Below are positions 9,718-20,700 of a stretch of 64,000 bases of DNA, piece by piece; position 1 is the first letter of the stretch, and each line of letters begins with the position of its first letter. The translations under genes were made by a program, and so were the position numbers. The stretch comes from Panax quinquefolius. Taxonomy: Eukaryota; Streptophyta; Magnoliopsida; Apiales; Araliaceae. The DNA lies in contig CM035160.1 of assembly GCA_020205615.1 (NCBI GenBank), positions 10,391,821-10,455,820 of the forward strand, given 5' to 3'. The notes beneath the pieces were generated by a model. It saw nothing but the letters and a program-made list of their open reading frames with translations. It made no database searches and had not been told where the DNA came from.

Positions 9718-12700
9718 ATGAACATGGCTTCCACATCAAGAAGTCATGCCCTGGAAACAGAGGTGGAGAGAAATTCCACTAATCAAGAGGACTCTGATAA
9801 GGCAAATGAAAAGGAAAGCACCGGATCAGTCCCATTTCACAAGCTATTCTCATTTGCCGATTCCGTAGATGTCATCTTGATGATTGTTGGTACCATTGGT
9901 GCTGTTGGTAATGGGTTATGTAATCCACTCATGACTATCCTTATTGGGGAAATGATTAATGCTTTTGGACAAAATCAATATAGCATAGAGGTGGTCCATG
10001 AAGTTTCCAAGGTATATACATTATACCCACAGTTTTTCAAGATTCTATTCAATTTTAATAAAAAGGTTGTTAATATTTAGTTACCTGGCTGCACTTTAGG
10101 TAGCACTGAAATATGTATATCTTGGAATAGGGGCGGGTGTGGCAGCATGTCTCCGCAAGTATATATGACTTTCATAGAATTATTAAACAGAAATATGTGT
10201 AAGCCAAATCAAAAGTTTTTAGTATTCTCGCTTACAAAAAAAAACCCTTTTGTTTGTTGTTTGTTAGAGGTGGCTTGCTGGATGGTCACAGGAGAGAGAC
10301 AAGCTGCAAGGATAAGGAGTCTATATCTAAAAACAATTCTGAGACAAGATATCACTTTTTTTGATATCGAAGCAAATACAGGAGAAGTTGTCGGGAGGAT
10401 GTCAGGTGACACTGTTCTCATACAAGATGCTATGGGCGAGAAGGTAACACTATTGAAACTACATCTGTTATTGGTGAAGTCTGATTCAAACTTTTAATTT
10501 AGAGGTGAATATAAAGCCATCCAAAAGGTAATTGGGCTCATATTTAGAGGGGTTGTACTTTCGGGTGAATTAGGGTTACTTATATTCATTATATAAGGAG
10601 GGGATCCTTCAATTGTATGATGTACGAATATTCTAAGAGATAGTGAAACTGTCAGCCGCCGACTGTGGACTAGCCCAAACGTTTAGGTGAACCACGTTAA
10701 TCTTGTGTCTTGTGTGATTGTTTTCTTTTGATTTTTCTTTGCTATTGTTTTCGCTGCGTTGTTATTCTCTAACAACATCAACTACAAGATTATTAGTGTT
10801 TTCCTTTTTCCACTTCATATGTATTACTATATCTTGTTTTCCGTCAGGTTGGGAGATGTATACAATTGGTATCAACATTTGTTGGAGGCTTTGTAATAGC
10901 TTTCATTAAAGGATGGCTCCTTACACTTGTTATGTTATCTGCTATTCCCCTCATTGCAATAGCTGGTGGTATTATGACCCTCTTCATCTCTAGGACGGCT
11001 TTGCGTGAACAAAATGCTTATGCAAAAGCAGCAGCAATAGTTGAACAGACTATTGGTTCAATCAGAACAGTATGTCATTTCTGCTTTGCTACACTTAATA
11101 TTCTGTAATTGTTACTTTTATTGGCATTCTAAGTTTTAAGGACATTAATGATTACTACTAAGATTTTGATTCCGCTCTAGGTTTCATCATTCACTGGGGA
11201 AAGACAAGCTGTTGCCAATTACAACAAGTCTCTTACAAATGCTTACAAATTACGTATTCAGGAAGGCTTAGCTACTGGGTTCGGTCTTGGTGCAGTGATC
11301 TCTATTATATTCTGTACTTATGCTTTAGCTGTTTGGTTTGGTGCAAAGATGATACTGGAAAAAGGCTATACTGGGGGTGACGTGTTCAATGTCATTGTTG
11401 CTGTGTTGTTTGGGTCCACGTGAGTTTAACTATCAAAAAGTTAACTTGGTTTGTAAAGCTTGTATATGCTGTGGCCCAGAAATAGATAATTTGACTATAT
11501 CCTTTAAGCCAAAAATGTTTTTCACTTGCCCTAGTTTTAGAATTGAAACTACATTATACTTTATTTTTAACTCCTTGGTGCCACAAGGCTTTTTCAGGTC
11601 TTTAGGGCAGGCCTCTCCCTGTATGAGTGCATTTGCAGCAGGCCGAGCTGCAGCTTTCAAGATGTTTGAAACTATAAACAGGAAGCCAGAAATAGATGCA
11701 TACGATACTAGGGGAAAGAAATTTACAGATATTCGGGGGGATATAGAGTTAAGGAATGTCCATTTTAGTTATCCAGCCAGGTGGAAAGTCTACAGTGATC
11801 AGTCTGATAGAGAGATTTTACAATCCACAAGCTGGTGAAGTTCTTATCGATGGAACTAATCTCAAAGAGTTCCAGCTAAAATGGATTAGAGAAAAAATTG
11901 GTCTCGTCAGTCAAGAACCTGTACTGTTTGCGTCAAGCATTAAGGATAATATTGCATACGGTAAACATGGTGCAACTGATGAAGAAATCACAGCGGCAGC
12001 TGAGATAGCAAATGCTGATAAATTTATTAATAACCTGTCTCAGGTTCTAATCCATTTGGTTACTTTATAACCTTTTCACCCTTTCACTTCCTTGTGATAC
12101 TTCTTTCACCTTCATGAACTTAACTGAATAGTTTACCTTTTTCTTTTTTTTTTGTATTTTTGGTGATAGAAATTTTTATTGACCTTTAAGCAGTTAACAG
12201 GGACTAGACACTATGGTTGGTGAACATGGAGCTCAGCTTTCTGGTGGGCAAAAACAAAGAGTTGCCATTGCCAGAGCAATATTAAAGGACCCACGAATTT
12301 TACTTCTGGATGAAGCAACAAGTGCACTTGATGCAGAATCTGAGAGAACTGTGCAAGAGGCATTAGACAGGATAATGGCAAATAGAACAACTGTCATTGT
12401 GGCACATCGCTTGAGCACAGTGAGGAACGCCAATATGATTGCAGTGATTCATAGGGAAAGATGATTGAAAAAGGTATCTTGCAAACTAAACTCACAAATT
12501 GTAGAGCAATCAACATTGATGCATCTCACTGGATGTGTGAACATACTCTTCTTATACATAGAAAGACATATTCAGTGAAATATTTGAAATGTAATTTAAG
12601 CAGTTCGATGAAAATATATGCTTCTTTGTTGTCCTGAGAACTGCTATTCCCTATTTCACTTCATCCTTTCGTTTTATTTGACTTTTTTATTCAACTAGGA

Positions 12701-15470
12701 AGCTAGCCTAGAAGATATTATTAATTATAAAAATAGAAAACTAGGGATTGTTAAATAATGTCAAATTACAAAATCTTAAACCCTCAATTCCCTGTTCCTC
12801 CCTTTTAACAGGATTGTGGTAAAGGAAAAGTTAAAAAGAGTGGTATGATTATTTACCATCTGTTTTGCTAATTGATCAGGCTCACATTCTGATCTACTCA
12901 AGGATCCTGAAGGAACATACTCTCAGCTTGTATTTATGCAAGAAGTGAGTAATGAAGGCACAGATAGCCCAGATAAATCAGAAATTACTTTATCTAGTAG
13001 ACAGTCGAGTCAACGAATGTCATACCAGCGTTCCATAAGTCGGGGATCATCTGGTGTAGGGAATAGCAGCCGTCACTCTCTCTCTGTCTCATTTCGACTA
13101 CTGGCAGGACTTGGTGTCCCTGAAACTGCACTTGCAAAACCTGTAGGCCCTATCAAGCAAACATCTGAAAAGCCTCACAAAGTCCCACTTCGCCGGCTTG
13201 CCTATCTCAACAAGCCTGAGGTACCAATGCTGATATTTGGAGCCATATTTGCTATTGCTAACGGTATTATACTACCAATTTTTGGCATATTAATTTCTGG
13301 CATGATCAAAACGTTTTATGAGCCACCACACGAGTTAAGGAAGGATTCAAAATTTTGGGCACTAGTGTTTGTATTCCTTGGACTGGCATCACTTTTAGTG
13401 CTTCCAGCACGATCATACTTTTTTGCTGTGGCTGGGTGTAAGTTAGTAAGAAGAATTAGATCAATGTGCTTTGAAAATGTGGTAAGGATGGAGGTAGGTT
13501 GGTTTGATGAACCAGAAAATTCAAGTGGAGCAATTGGTGCGAGGCTTTCTGCAGATGCAGTCATTGTTAGTGCTTTAGTTGGAGAAGCACTTGCACAGAT
13601 TGTTCAAGATGGAGCATCAGCTGTTGCTGGTCTAATTATTGCTTTTGTAGCATGTTGGCAGTTGGCGCTTATAATCCTTGCTTTGTTACCCTTGATAGGA
13701 GTTAATGAATATGTTCAGGTCAAGTTCAGAAAAGGGTTCGGTGCAGACGCAAAGGTTTGTACTTACACTTGTGATCATAGATAGTATAAACTTGACATTC
13801 TGAGAATTTTCTAATTTTTGAAAAGGAAATAATGGCCTGGTAAGATTTAAACTTGAAGCTAACCATCTGATAAGACTATCTGAATGTTTATCTTTTACGT
13901 TCAAAAGGTACCAAGTCTTTGATATTTAAATATTTGATACATATCTTCCTTGTCATGAAGATCCTAATTCGAATGTCTGCAGATAATGTATGAGGAAGCA
14001 AGCCAAATTGCAAATGATGCAATTGGGAGTATAAGAACAGTTGCTTCTTTCTGTGCAGAAGAGAAAGTGATGAAACTGTACAAAAGAAATGTGATGGTCC
14101 CATGAAGACAGGGATAAGGCAAGGATTGATTACTGGTTTTGGGGTTGGGATATCTTTCACCTTTCTATTTTGTGTCCATGCAACTAGTTTTTATGCTGGA
14201 GCCCGGCTTGTTGAGGATGGAAAAACAACATTTCCACACGTTTTTCAAGTTAAGTATAACTTCCACATTTAACCAAAAGTTAATTCCATGAATAGTTCAA
14301 TTATTCTGAGATGTTCATGGCCTTGCAGGTTTTCTTTGCACTGACCTTGGCAGCTATTGGAATTTCTCAATCAAGTTCTTTTGCACCAGATACAAGCAAA
14401 GCCAAGACAGCTACTACTTCTATCTTTGCTATTCTTGACCGTAATCAATGATAGACCCAAGTGATGGGTCTGGTATTACACTAGACAATGTAAATGGAGA
14501 AATTGAGCTACGCCATATTAACTTCAAGTATCCGACCAGGCCAGATGTTCAGATTTTCCGAGACCTCAGCTTGAAAATTCATGGTGGCAAGGTGACAATT
14601 TTTTCCATTTCAAATTTTTATTTATATGCAGAAACTAGTGGCGGGTATCCCAATATCAGAGAGTTCAACACTAATAAATATTTATTGGTGTGGATATCAT
14701 CTTCCTGCAGACTGTTGCCTTGGTTGGAGAAAGTGGAAGTGGCAAATCAACTGTGATCTCATTACTGCAAAGATTTTATGATCCTGATTCAGGCCATATC
14801 ACACTCGATGGGATTGAGATACAAAAATTCCAATTAAAGTGGTTGAGGCAGCAGATGGGTCTTGTAAGCCAAGAACCAGTCTTGTTTAACGACACTATTC
14901 GAGCTAACATTGCTTACGGAAAGGAAGGGGGTGCAAGTGAAACAGAAATATTGGATGCAGCAAAATTAGCAAATGCTCACAATTTCATTTGTGGTTTACA
15001 ACTGGTTAGAACACTAAATGAGTATAACAAAATACTTCATCTTAATTCATTTTGAGCTATATTTCAAGAACATGAAGCCCGATTAACCTTCCAATGATGC
15101 AAAACTGCAGGGTTATGGTACCGTAGTAGGGGAGAGGGGGATACAGTTGTCTGGTGGACAGAAGCAGCGTGTAGCCATTGCACGTGCCATAGTGAAAAGG
15201 CCGATGATCCTGCTACTAGATGAGGCTACTAGTGCTCTGGATTCTGAGTCCGAGAGAGTTGTTCAAAATGCATTAGAGGGTGTAATGGTGAACCGGACTA
15301 CAGTGGTGGTGGCTCATAGGTTGTCCACAATCAAAGGGGCGGATGTAATAGCCGTGGTGAAAAATGGAGTAATTGTAGAGAAAGGAAAGCACGAGAGGTT
15401 GATCAACGTCAAAGATGGTTTCTATGCGTCCTTAGTTGCGCCCTGCATCGTAGGAGTTTGTTCCTTGTGA
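9718..15470 (+). CDS. ABCB11-like: ABCB (P-glycoprotein/MDR-type) transporter copy 1, disrupted as assembled
   Basis: Full-length plant ABC-B exporter architecture TMD1-NBD1-TMD2-NBD2, about 1,250 residues expected, in the plasma-membrane clade of Arabidopsis ABCB4/11/21 (some members move auxin; substrate here unknown). Twelve exons: 9,718-10,011; 10,100-10,154; 10,268-10,443; 10,848-11,069; 11,181-11,419; 11,598-12,043; 12,201-12,473; 12,880-13,754; 13,983-14,248; 14,329-14,591; 14,711-15,004; 15,111-15,470. Seen: [11 protein letters not shown] in the N-terminus, [25 protein letters not shown] and [12 protein letters not shown] of NBD1, a serine-rich linker, then intact NBD2 ([38 protein letters not shown]). 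Oddities: a GC donor after exon 2; about 80 bases missing at 11,780 that remove the NBD1 Walker A and shift the frame; single bases missing at about 12,456, 14,086 and 14,448; an altered C-terminal tail ([13 protein letters not shown]). Either a young pseudogene or a gene with consensus errors. Confidence 0.85.
10155..10267 (+). other. GC-AG intron 2 of ABCB copy 1
   Basis: Exon 2 ends CTCC and the intron begins GCAAGT. In copy 2 the same junction reads CTCC then GTAAGT. Splicing at the GC site keeps the exon at 55 bases, as in copy 2, and restores the codon spanning the junction (CAG, Q of CLQVACW). GC-AG introns are a known minor class, and the rest of the donor matches consensus strongly. 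Confidence 0.7.
10505..10805 (+). mobile_element. Copia-type LTR fragment in intron 3 of ABCB copy 1
   Basis: Intron 3 contains text typical of the 3' part of plant copia LTRs: TATATAAGGAGGGG (TATA region), then GTGGACTAGCCCAAAC and GTGAACCACGTTAATC followed by CTTGTGTCTTGTGTGATT. Intron 3 of copy 2 lacks it, so the insertion came after the duplication or was lost from copy 2. The call rests on recognition, not a search. Confidence 0.45.
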
Positions 15471-16009
15471 AGTTTCCACTTTTCCAAACTTACTGGACAA
15501 GGATGAAGTGGCTGATTTAATTGGACTGTTCCTTGTGTTTCCACATTTTCAAAGTTCTGGGAAATGATGTTTTTGTTGTTGTATCGTTTGATTAATTGAG
15601 AAGAAAATATACAGATGATTCATTAGATATAACAACGATTGAAGCATGAAATGTTAGACTAATCAAATGTTAATGATAAACAAGTAGCCAATTGAACTAA
15701 AGGAATTATACACCGAGGCACTGTCAATCGTCTTCCTCCTCCATCCCAAATAGCTTCCATATCAATCCCTTCCAATGACAATAGGGTCGTGAATCCCACA
15801 TGCACGGTTCCAATAATAAACTATGCCAACCGAAAAACCCGAAGCAAAGTTTAGAGTTTTGAATTTGGGAAATTTTGTAAATCACCCTTTATTCCGAAGA
15901 TTGAAAATTAAACGACAATTGGCAACAGAGACGAGGGAGCTACCTTCAACAGCTGCAGGAAGATTACCAAAGATGAGGACGACGCCTCTTTTTTGTTTTA
16001 TTTTTTGGC

Positions 16010-16690
16010 GAACTTGCTCGACGGCAAGATCAAGGACTCTCAACAGCGAGACGGGGCGGCTTAACTTCCTACCTCATCCTCCTTTTTTTGTTTCTTCTTC
16101 GCTGAACTTGCTCAACGGCGGCAAAAGGATGGTAACAACTTTTTGCCGCCTTTATTTTCTTTCAAGCGATTATACTCTCTTGCTTTTACTGTGGTTGTAA
16201 TTATGTTTTTTGGAAAAAGGTTGGAAAAATAATTAAAATTCTTCAAATTTTAAATTCGTGAGTTTATTTTTAGAGAAGAAAGAAAGGAATTTAAAAATAA
16301 AATTAATTTCAGTGTTGACTCGTATCTTTTCTCACTTCCTTTAGAAATAAAGTTAATTTCAGTGTTGACTCAAAAAATTTTCCAAAAGTAAGGATTTGAA
16401 GGTATGTAGAAGGATAATATAATAATACTATACAAATAAAATAAATTATTTTATATTAAATATGTAAGGATAATATAATAATAAAAATATATTTTAAAAA
16501 TAAAAATATTTTTCCATCTCTCTTTATAAACTCATAAATAAAAAAATATATAATTAAAATTTCATATCTTTCCGTGACTCGCTACTCCATTCTCATTTTT
16601 TCCCTTTTATACTTTTCCTTCTCATACCTCCAAACTCACTTATCCATTCTCATTTCTTCCCCCTCCTATACTTCGTCCCATCACTCCAAA
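16010..16690. repeat. Series of short direct duplications
   Basis: Several adjacent pairs are visible: GAACTTGCTCGACGGC with GAACTTGCTCAACGGC (near 16,010 and 16,101); TTAATTTCAGTGTTGACTC twice (near 16,303 and 16,352); AGGATAATATAATAATA twice (near 16,410 and 16,468); and a ~55-base pair beginning CCATTCTCATTT and ending CTCCAAACTCAC (near 16,586 and 16,642). All are imperfect and non-coding. Confidence 0.65.
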
Positions 16691-17127
16691 CTCACAAACC
16701 AGTAAGTGTAATTTCGAGCTTTTGTGTTCTGATTTTGTTGTCAAAACAAAAAACTTGGGAGAAATTTTAAAGTTTGTGTGTTTAGGAATATTGAATTTGG
16801 GTTAGAAAGAATTGAATTTGGGATAGAAAGAAATGTGTTTGGATAATTTCTTGGTTTGAATCGATTTTTTTTTCTTTTGGCCGGGGGCTGATTGTTGGTT
16901 GAAAGCGAGAGAATATTGACTGGGATGAATTGAAATAGAGTTGGAAGCATCTTAAATCCCTATCCGGCCATATGTATTGTCCATCCATCCGTACACAAAG
17001 AAGAGGAAGAAAAAGGCAAAGGAATTTTTTAATGGTATTTTGTTTTAATATGTTGTGTATAGGCATAAAAACAATTAGTACAAGTCTCACCAAAAACATG
17101 ACACGTGGCTATCTCAAGTCAGAGATT

Positions 17128-17487
17128 GGATATCACTATCATAAATCTGAATTTTTAATATGTGTTTAGTAGTGATGGGTAGTCTTAAATGATTCCTTAT
17201 GGATATCACTATCATAAATCTGAATTTTTCTTTATAAGCGGATCTCCAGTTTTTCATTTAATATAGGAAGACAATTAAATTCTTTTGTCTTTGTCATTGT
17301 CCTATATGTTAAAGTATCATTTAGATTTGTTGAGGAAAAGCTGAAGTCCAATCATATTCGGTTCAGTTTATCATTTAATATTGGAAGACAATTAAATTAT
17401 TTTCTGTCTTTGTCATTTGTCCTATATATGTTATCATTTAGATTTGTTGAGGAAAGCTAAAATCCAATCATATTTGGTTCACTAAAT
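17128..17487. repeat. Tandem duplications upstream of ABCB copy 2
   Basis: GGATATCACTATCATAAATC occurs at about 17,128 and again at about 17,201. A longer unit of about 118 bases (landmarks CATTTAATAT, GGAAGACAATTAAATT, TTAGATTTGTTGAGGAAA, CCAATCATAT) is repeated at about 17,255-17,360 and 17,370-17,485. Confidence 0.75.
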
Positions 17488-17673
17488 AGATTAATCATCA
17501 GTTGAATTTTTCTTGATCCTTTTGAGCTGGGGATTGAAGATATACCAAGTCCCAAATAGCCCTTTACGATTATATATAACTGGTTCTTTGTTCTTCTATA
17601 AGCAGACTTGGTAATTTAGACTCTATATAACCTCAATTATAATTTGCATCAATTTTGAATTTCCTAGTTTCTT

Positions 17674-17675
<2 letters not shown>

Positions 17676-17715
<40 letters not shown>
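17676..17715. repeat. (AT)20 microsatellite in the 5' region of ABCB copy 2
   Basis: A pure dinucleotide run of about 40 bases that ends 46 bases before the ATG of copy 2. It lies in the likely 5' UTR or core promoter and would be length-polymorphic. Confidence 0.9.
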
Positions 17716-17719
<4 letters not shown>

Positions 17720-17761
17720 GCTGTGAAAAATGGAGTAACAATTAATCTCTGATTCTGTAAC

Positions 17762-20700
17762 ATGGCCGGGGATAATGGCCTGGATGAAATGAGTGTGGCC
17801 TCCATATCAAGAACCCATGTCCGGAAAAAAGAAGCTGAGACTAGTTCTGACATGAATGGAAATCAAAAGGACTCCGATAAGGCAAAGGAAAAGGAGATTA
17901 CCAATTTAGTCCCATTTCACAAGCTCTTCTCATTTGCAGATTCCACAGATGTTTTCTTGATGATTGTTGGTACCATTGCAGCTGTTGGTAATGGGTTAAG
18001 TTTTCCCCCTCATGACTGTCCTTTTGGGCAGTTGTCTGATGCTTTTGGACAAAATCAAAATAACAAAGAGGTGGTCCGTGTAGTTTCTGAGGTAATTATA
18101 CTTTCTAGTACTTTAAAATATAGTAACAGTCCTCAACACTTACCCAGCTTACCTCCTAATGCAATATCATACTAGTATAATGACAGTTAGTCATAGTTGT
18201 TTTTATCATTATTTGCTCAGTGGTGTGTTCTATATGATGAAAAGATGTTAATTTTTGCATTTTAGGTATCATTGAAGTTTGTATATCTGGCTTTGGGGGC
18301 AGGTGCATCATCACTTCTCCGTAAGTGAATCTCATATTTATAGATTTATGAAACATAACTGTATGTGTTAGAATGGAACTGCAAGTATCTACAAGTAACT
18401 CATTTAGTAAATACCTTTGTTTGTGTTTGTCAGAGGTGACTTGTTGGATGGTCACAGGAGAGAGACAGGCTGCACGGATAAGAAATCTGTATCTGAGAAA
18501 TATTTTGAGACAAGATGTCACCTTCTTTGATATGGAAACAAATACAGGAGAAGTTGTTGGAAGGATGTCCAGCGATACTATTCTCATACAAGATGCTATG
18601 GGTGAGAAGGTAAGCACTACTGAAAATTTTAATAACTATGTAGCCCTTCTTTGATGAAGAGTGAACATCATTATTTATTTCATTTATGACGCCAGAAAAG
18701 ATGGAGAAGTTAATTCTCCTCCCAAAGGAATCCACCTAAGCGATAAGAGTAAGAACAAAAATAAATCTGTCTTCTATAAGTGAATGCTCAATTTTTCATT
18801 GAACTTCAATGTCTACTTTCATAAAGATAGAAGTGGTTATATAAAATTTCTTAAGCATCCCTTCAACCCTAGCTTTAGTAGATACAATGAATGAGCACCA
18901 AAAGACGAAGCTTGTGTGACTAATTTACAAACAACCAAATTACAGCGAGAAACATAGGGCTTTTAATATGATTCAAAAGGACTACTTACATAATGCAATT
19001 CTTTATTGCAACCAAATTAAGACCACTTTCATAAATCATTGAAAAGTCAAAAGAGCGCAGACTGGTTACCCCTATTAGAGTCATTATTAAGTTACGCTCT
19101 GGTGTCATTTTGTACCTACAATCCTATGATTAAGAGCGAGTGCATATCCTTTGTTGTCCTGCATGTTTTAATGTGTCTTGTTTTTCTTCAGGTTGGGAAA
19201 TTTGCTCAGCTGATATCGACCTTTGTGGGAGGTTTTGTTGTTGCTTTTTCCAGAGGATGGCTTCTTACACTTGTTCTGTTAAGTTCTATTCCTCCACTTG
19301 TGATAGCTGGTGGAATGATGTCCCTAGTTATCTCCAGGATGTCTTCTCGTGGACAAGAAGGTTATGCTAAAGCAACAATTGTTGTTGAACAAACAATTGG
19401 TTCAATCAGAACAGTATGTCCCAATTGTGAATTGAGTCTAAACTTGTGGATTGCATATTTACATTTAACTAGTCCGTCTGTAACTAGTGTTGTCATTTTA
19501 AAGTTTAGTGAACCTATTAGTTATCATTAACATTGTGATTCCTATCTAGGTTGCATCTTTCTCCGGGGAAAAACAAGCTGTGGCCAATTACAACAAATCT
19601 CTGACAAAAGCATATAAATCAGGCGTTCATGAAGGCTTGGCTACTGGATTTGGGTTAGGAACAGTTATGTTTGTTGCGCTCTGCAGTTATGCTTTAGCTG
19701 TTTGGTTTGGTGCAAAAATGATATTGGAGAAAGGTTATACTGGGGGTGATGTGCTCAATGTCATTGTTGCCGTGTTGAATGGTTCCATGTAAGTTATATT
19801 TTTTATTTTTTCACTTAGATGCAAGTGAAATAATTTGGTTATATCCCCTAGACCAAATGTTTTTCACTTGCCTGAGTTTTGAGCATAGAACCTACATGAT
19901 ATTTTGTACTAGTATTTAATTCTTTTGGTGGAATATGAATCGTTCAGGTCTTTAGGGCTGGCTTCTCCCTGTATGAGTGCATTTGCAGCAGGTAGAGCTG
20001 CAGCTTTCAAGATGTTTGAGACTATAAATAGGAAGCCAGAAATTGATGCACATACAATACTCGAGGAAAGAAATTGGATAACATTCATGGAGATATAGAG
20101 TTAAGGAATGTCTATTTTAGTTATCCAGCCAGGTCAGATGAGCAAATATTTAGTGGATTCTCTCTCTCTCCATTCCAAGTGGTACAACTGCAGCTTTGGT
20201 TGGACAAAGTGGAAGCGGAAAGTCTACAGTGATCAGTCTAATAGAGAGGTTTTATGATCCACAAGCTGGTGAAATTCTTATAGATGGAACCAATCTCAAA
20301 GAGTTTCAGCTGAAATGGATTAGAGAGAAAATTGGTCTTGTCAGTCAAGAGCCTGTACTGTTTGCATCCAGCATTAAGGATAACATTGCCTACGGAAAGG
20401 ATGGTGCAACTACTGAGGAGATCAGAGCAGCAGCTGAGCTAGCAAATGCTGCTAAATTCATTGATAAACTACCTCAGGTTCCAATCTATTTGGTTACTCC
20501 TTATAATTTATCTAGCAAGTTGCTAAAATCATTGATAAACTGCCTCAGGTTCAATCTATTTAGGTTACTCCTTAAAATTTATTGATACTTTTTCAATTTA
20601 TTTTTGTTTGTATTTTGTGTGTGTGTGTGTGTGGGGGGGGTGTTTGCTGTGCTATTTGCTATTTGACCTTTTGAGTTTCTTACACAGGGACTGGACACCA

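Larger units (their letters stand above)
8700..10011 (+). repeat. Tandem duplication of ABCB promoter and exon 1
   Basis: The sequence at about 8,707-9,053 plus 9,361-9,476 is repeated, diverged, at about 9,480-10,011. Shared landmarks in the same order are GGGTATTGG/GGGTATTTGG, the TTGCTGATNTCC phrase, GCTTTTGACT, CATTTTCCTTTTCAA, CAGAGTTTGTA, and then the coding start of ABCB exon 1 (CCCATTTCACAAGCT, TCATCTTGATGATTG). The second unit is the real 5' end of ABCB copy 1. The first unit is a relic. Confidence 0.75.
15471..17761. other. Intergenic spacer between the two ABCB genes
   Basis: About 2.3 kb holding the 3' flank of copy 1 and the promoter of copy 2. It is unusually rich in short direct duplications (separate entries). 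An open frame of 125 codons at 15,823-16,200 has low-complexity composition and no recognised domain, and is not called. A TATA-like CTATATAAC lies near 17,623, about 140 bases before the ATG of copy 2; it is a weak promoter candidate. Confidence 0.6.

Noticed and set aside
15823..16200. 125-codon open frame in the ABCB spacer
   Set aside because: No recognised domain, low-complexity and duplicated sequence, no splice or expression evidence. Probably chance.
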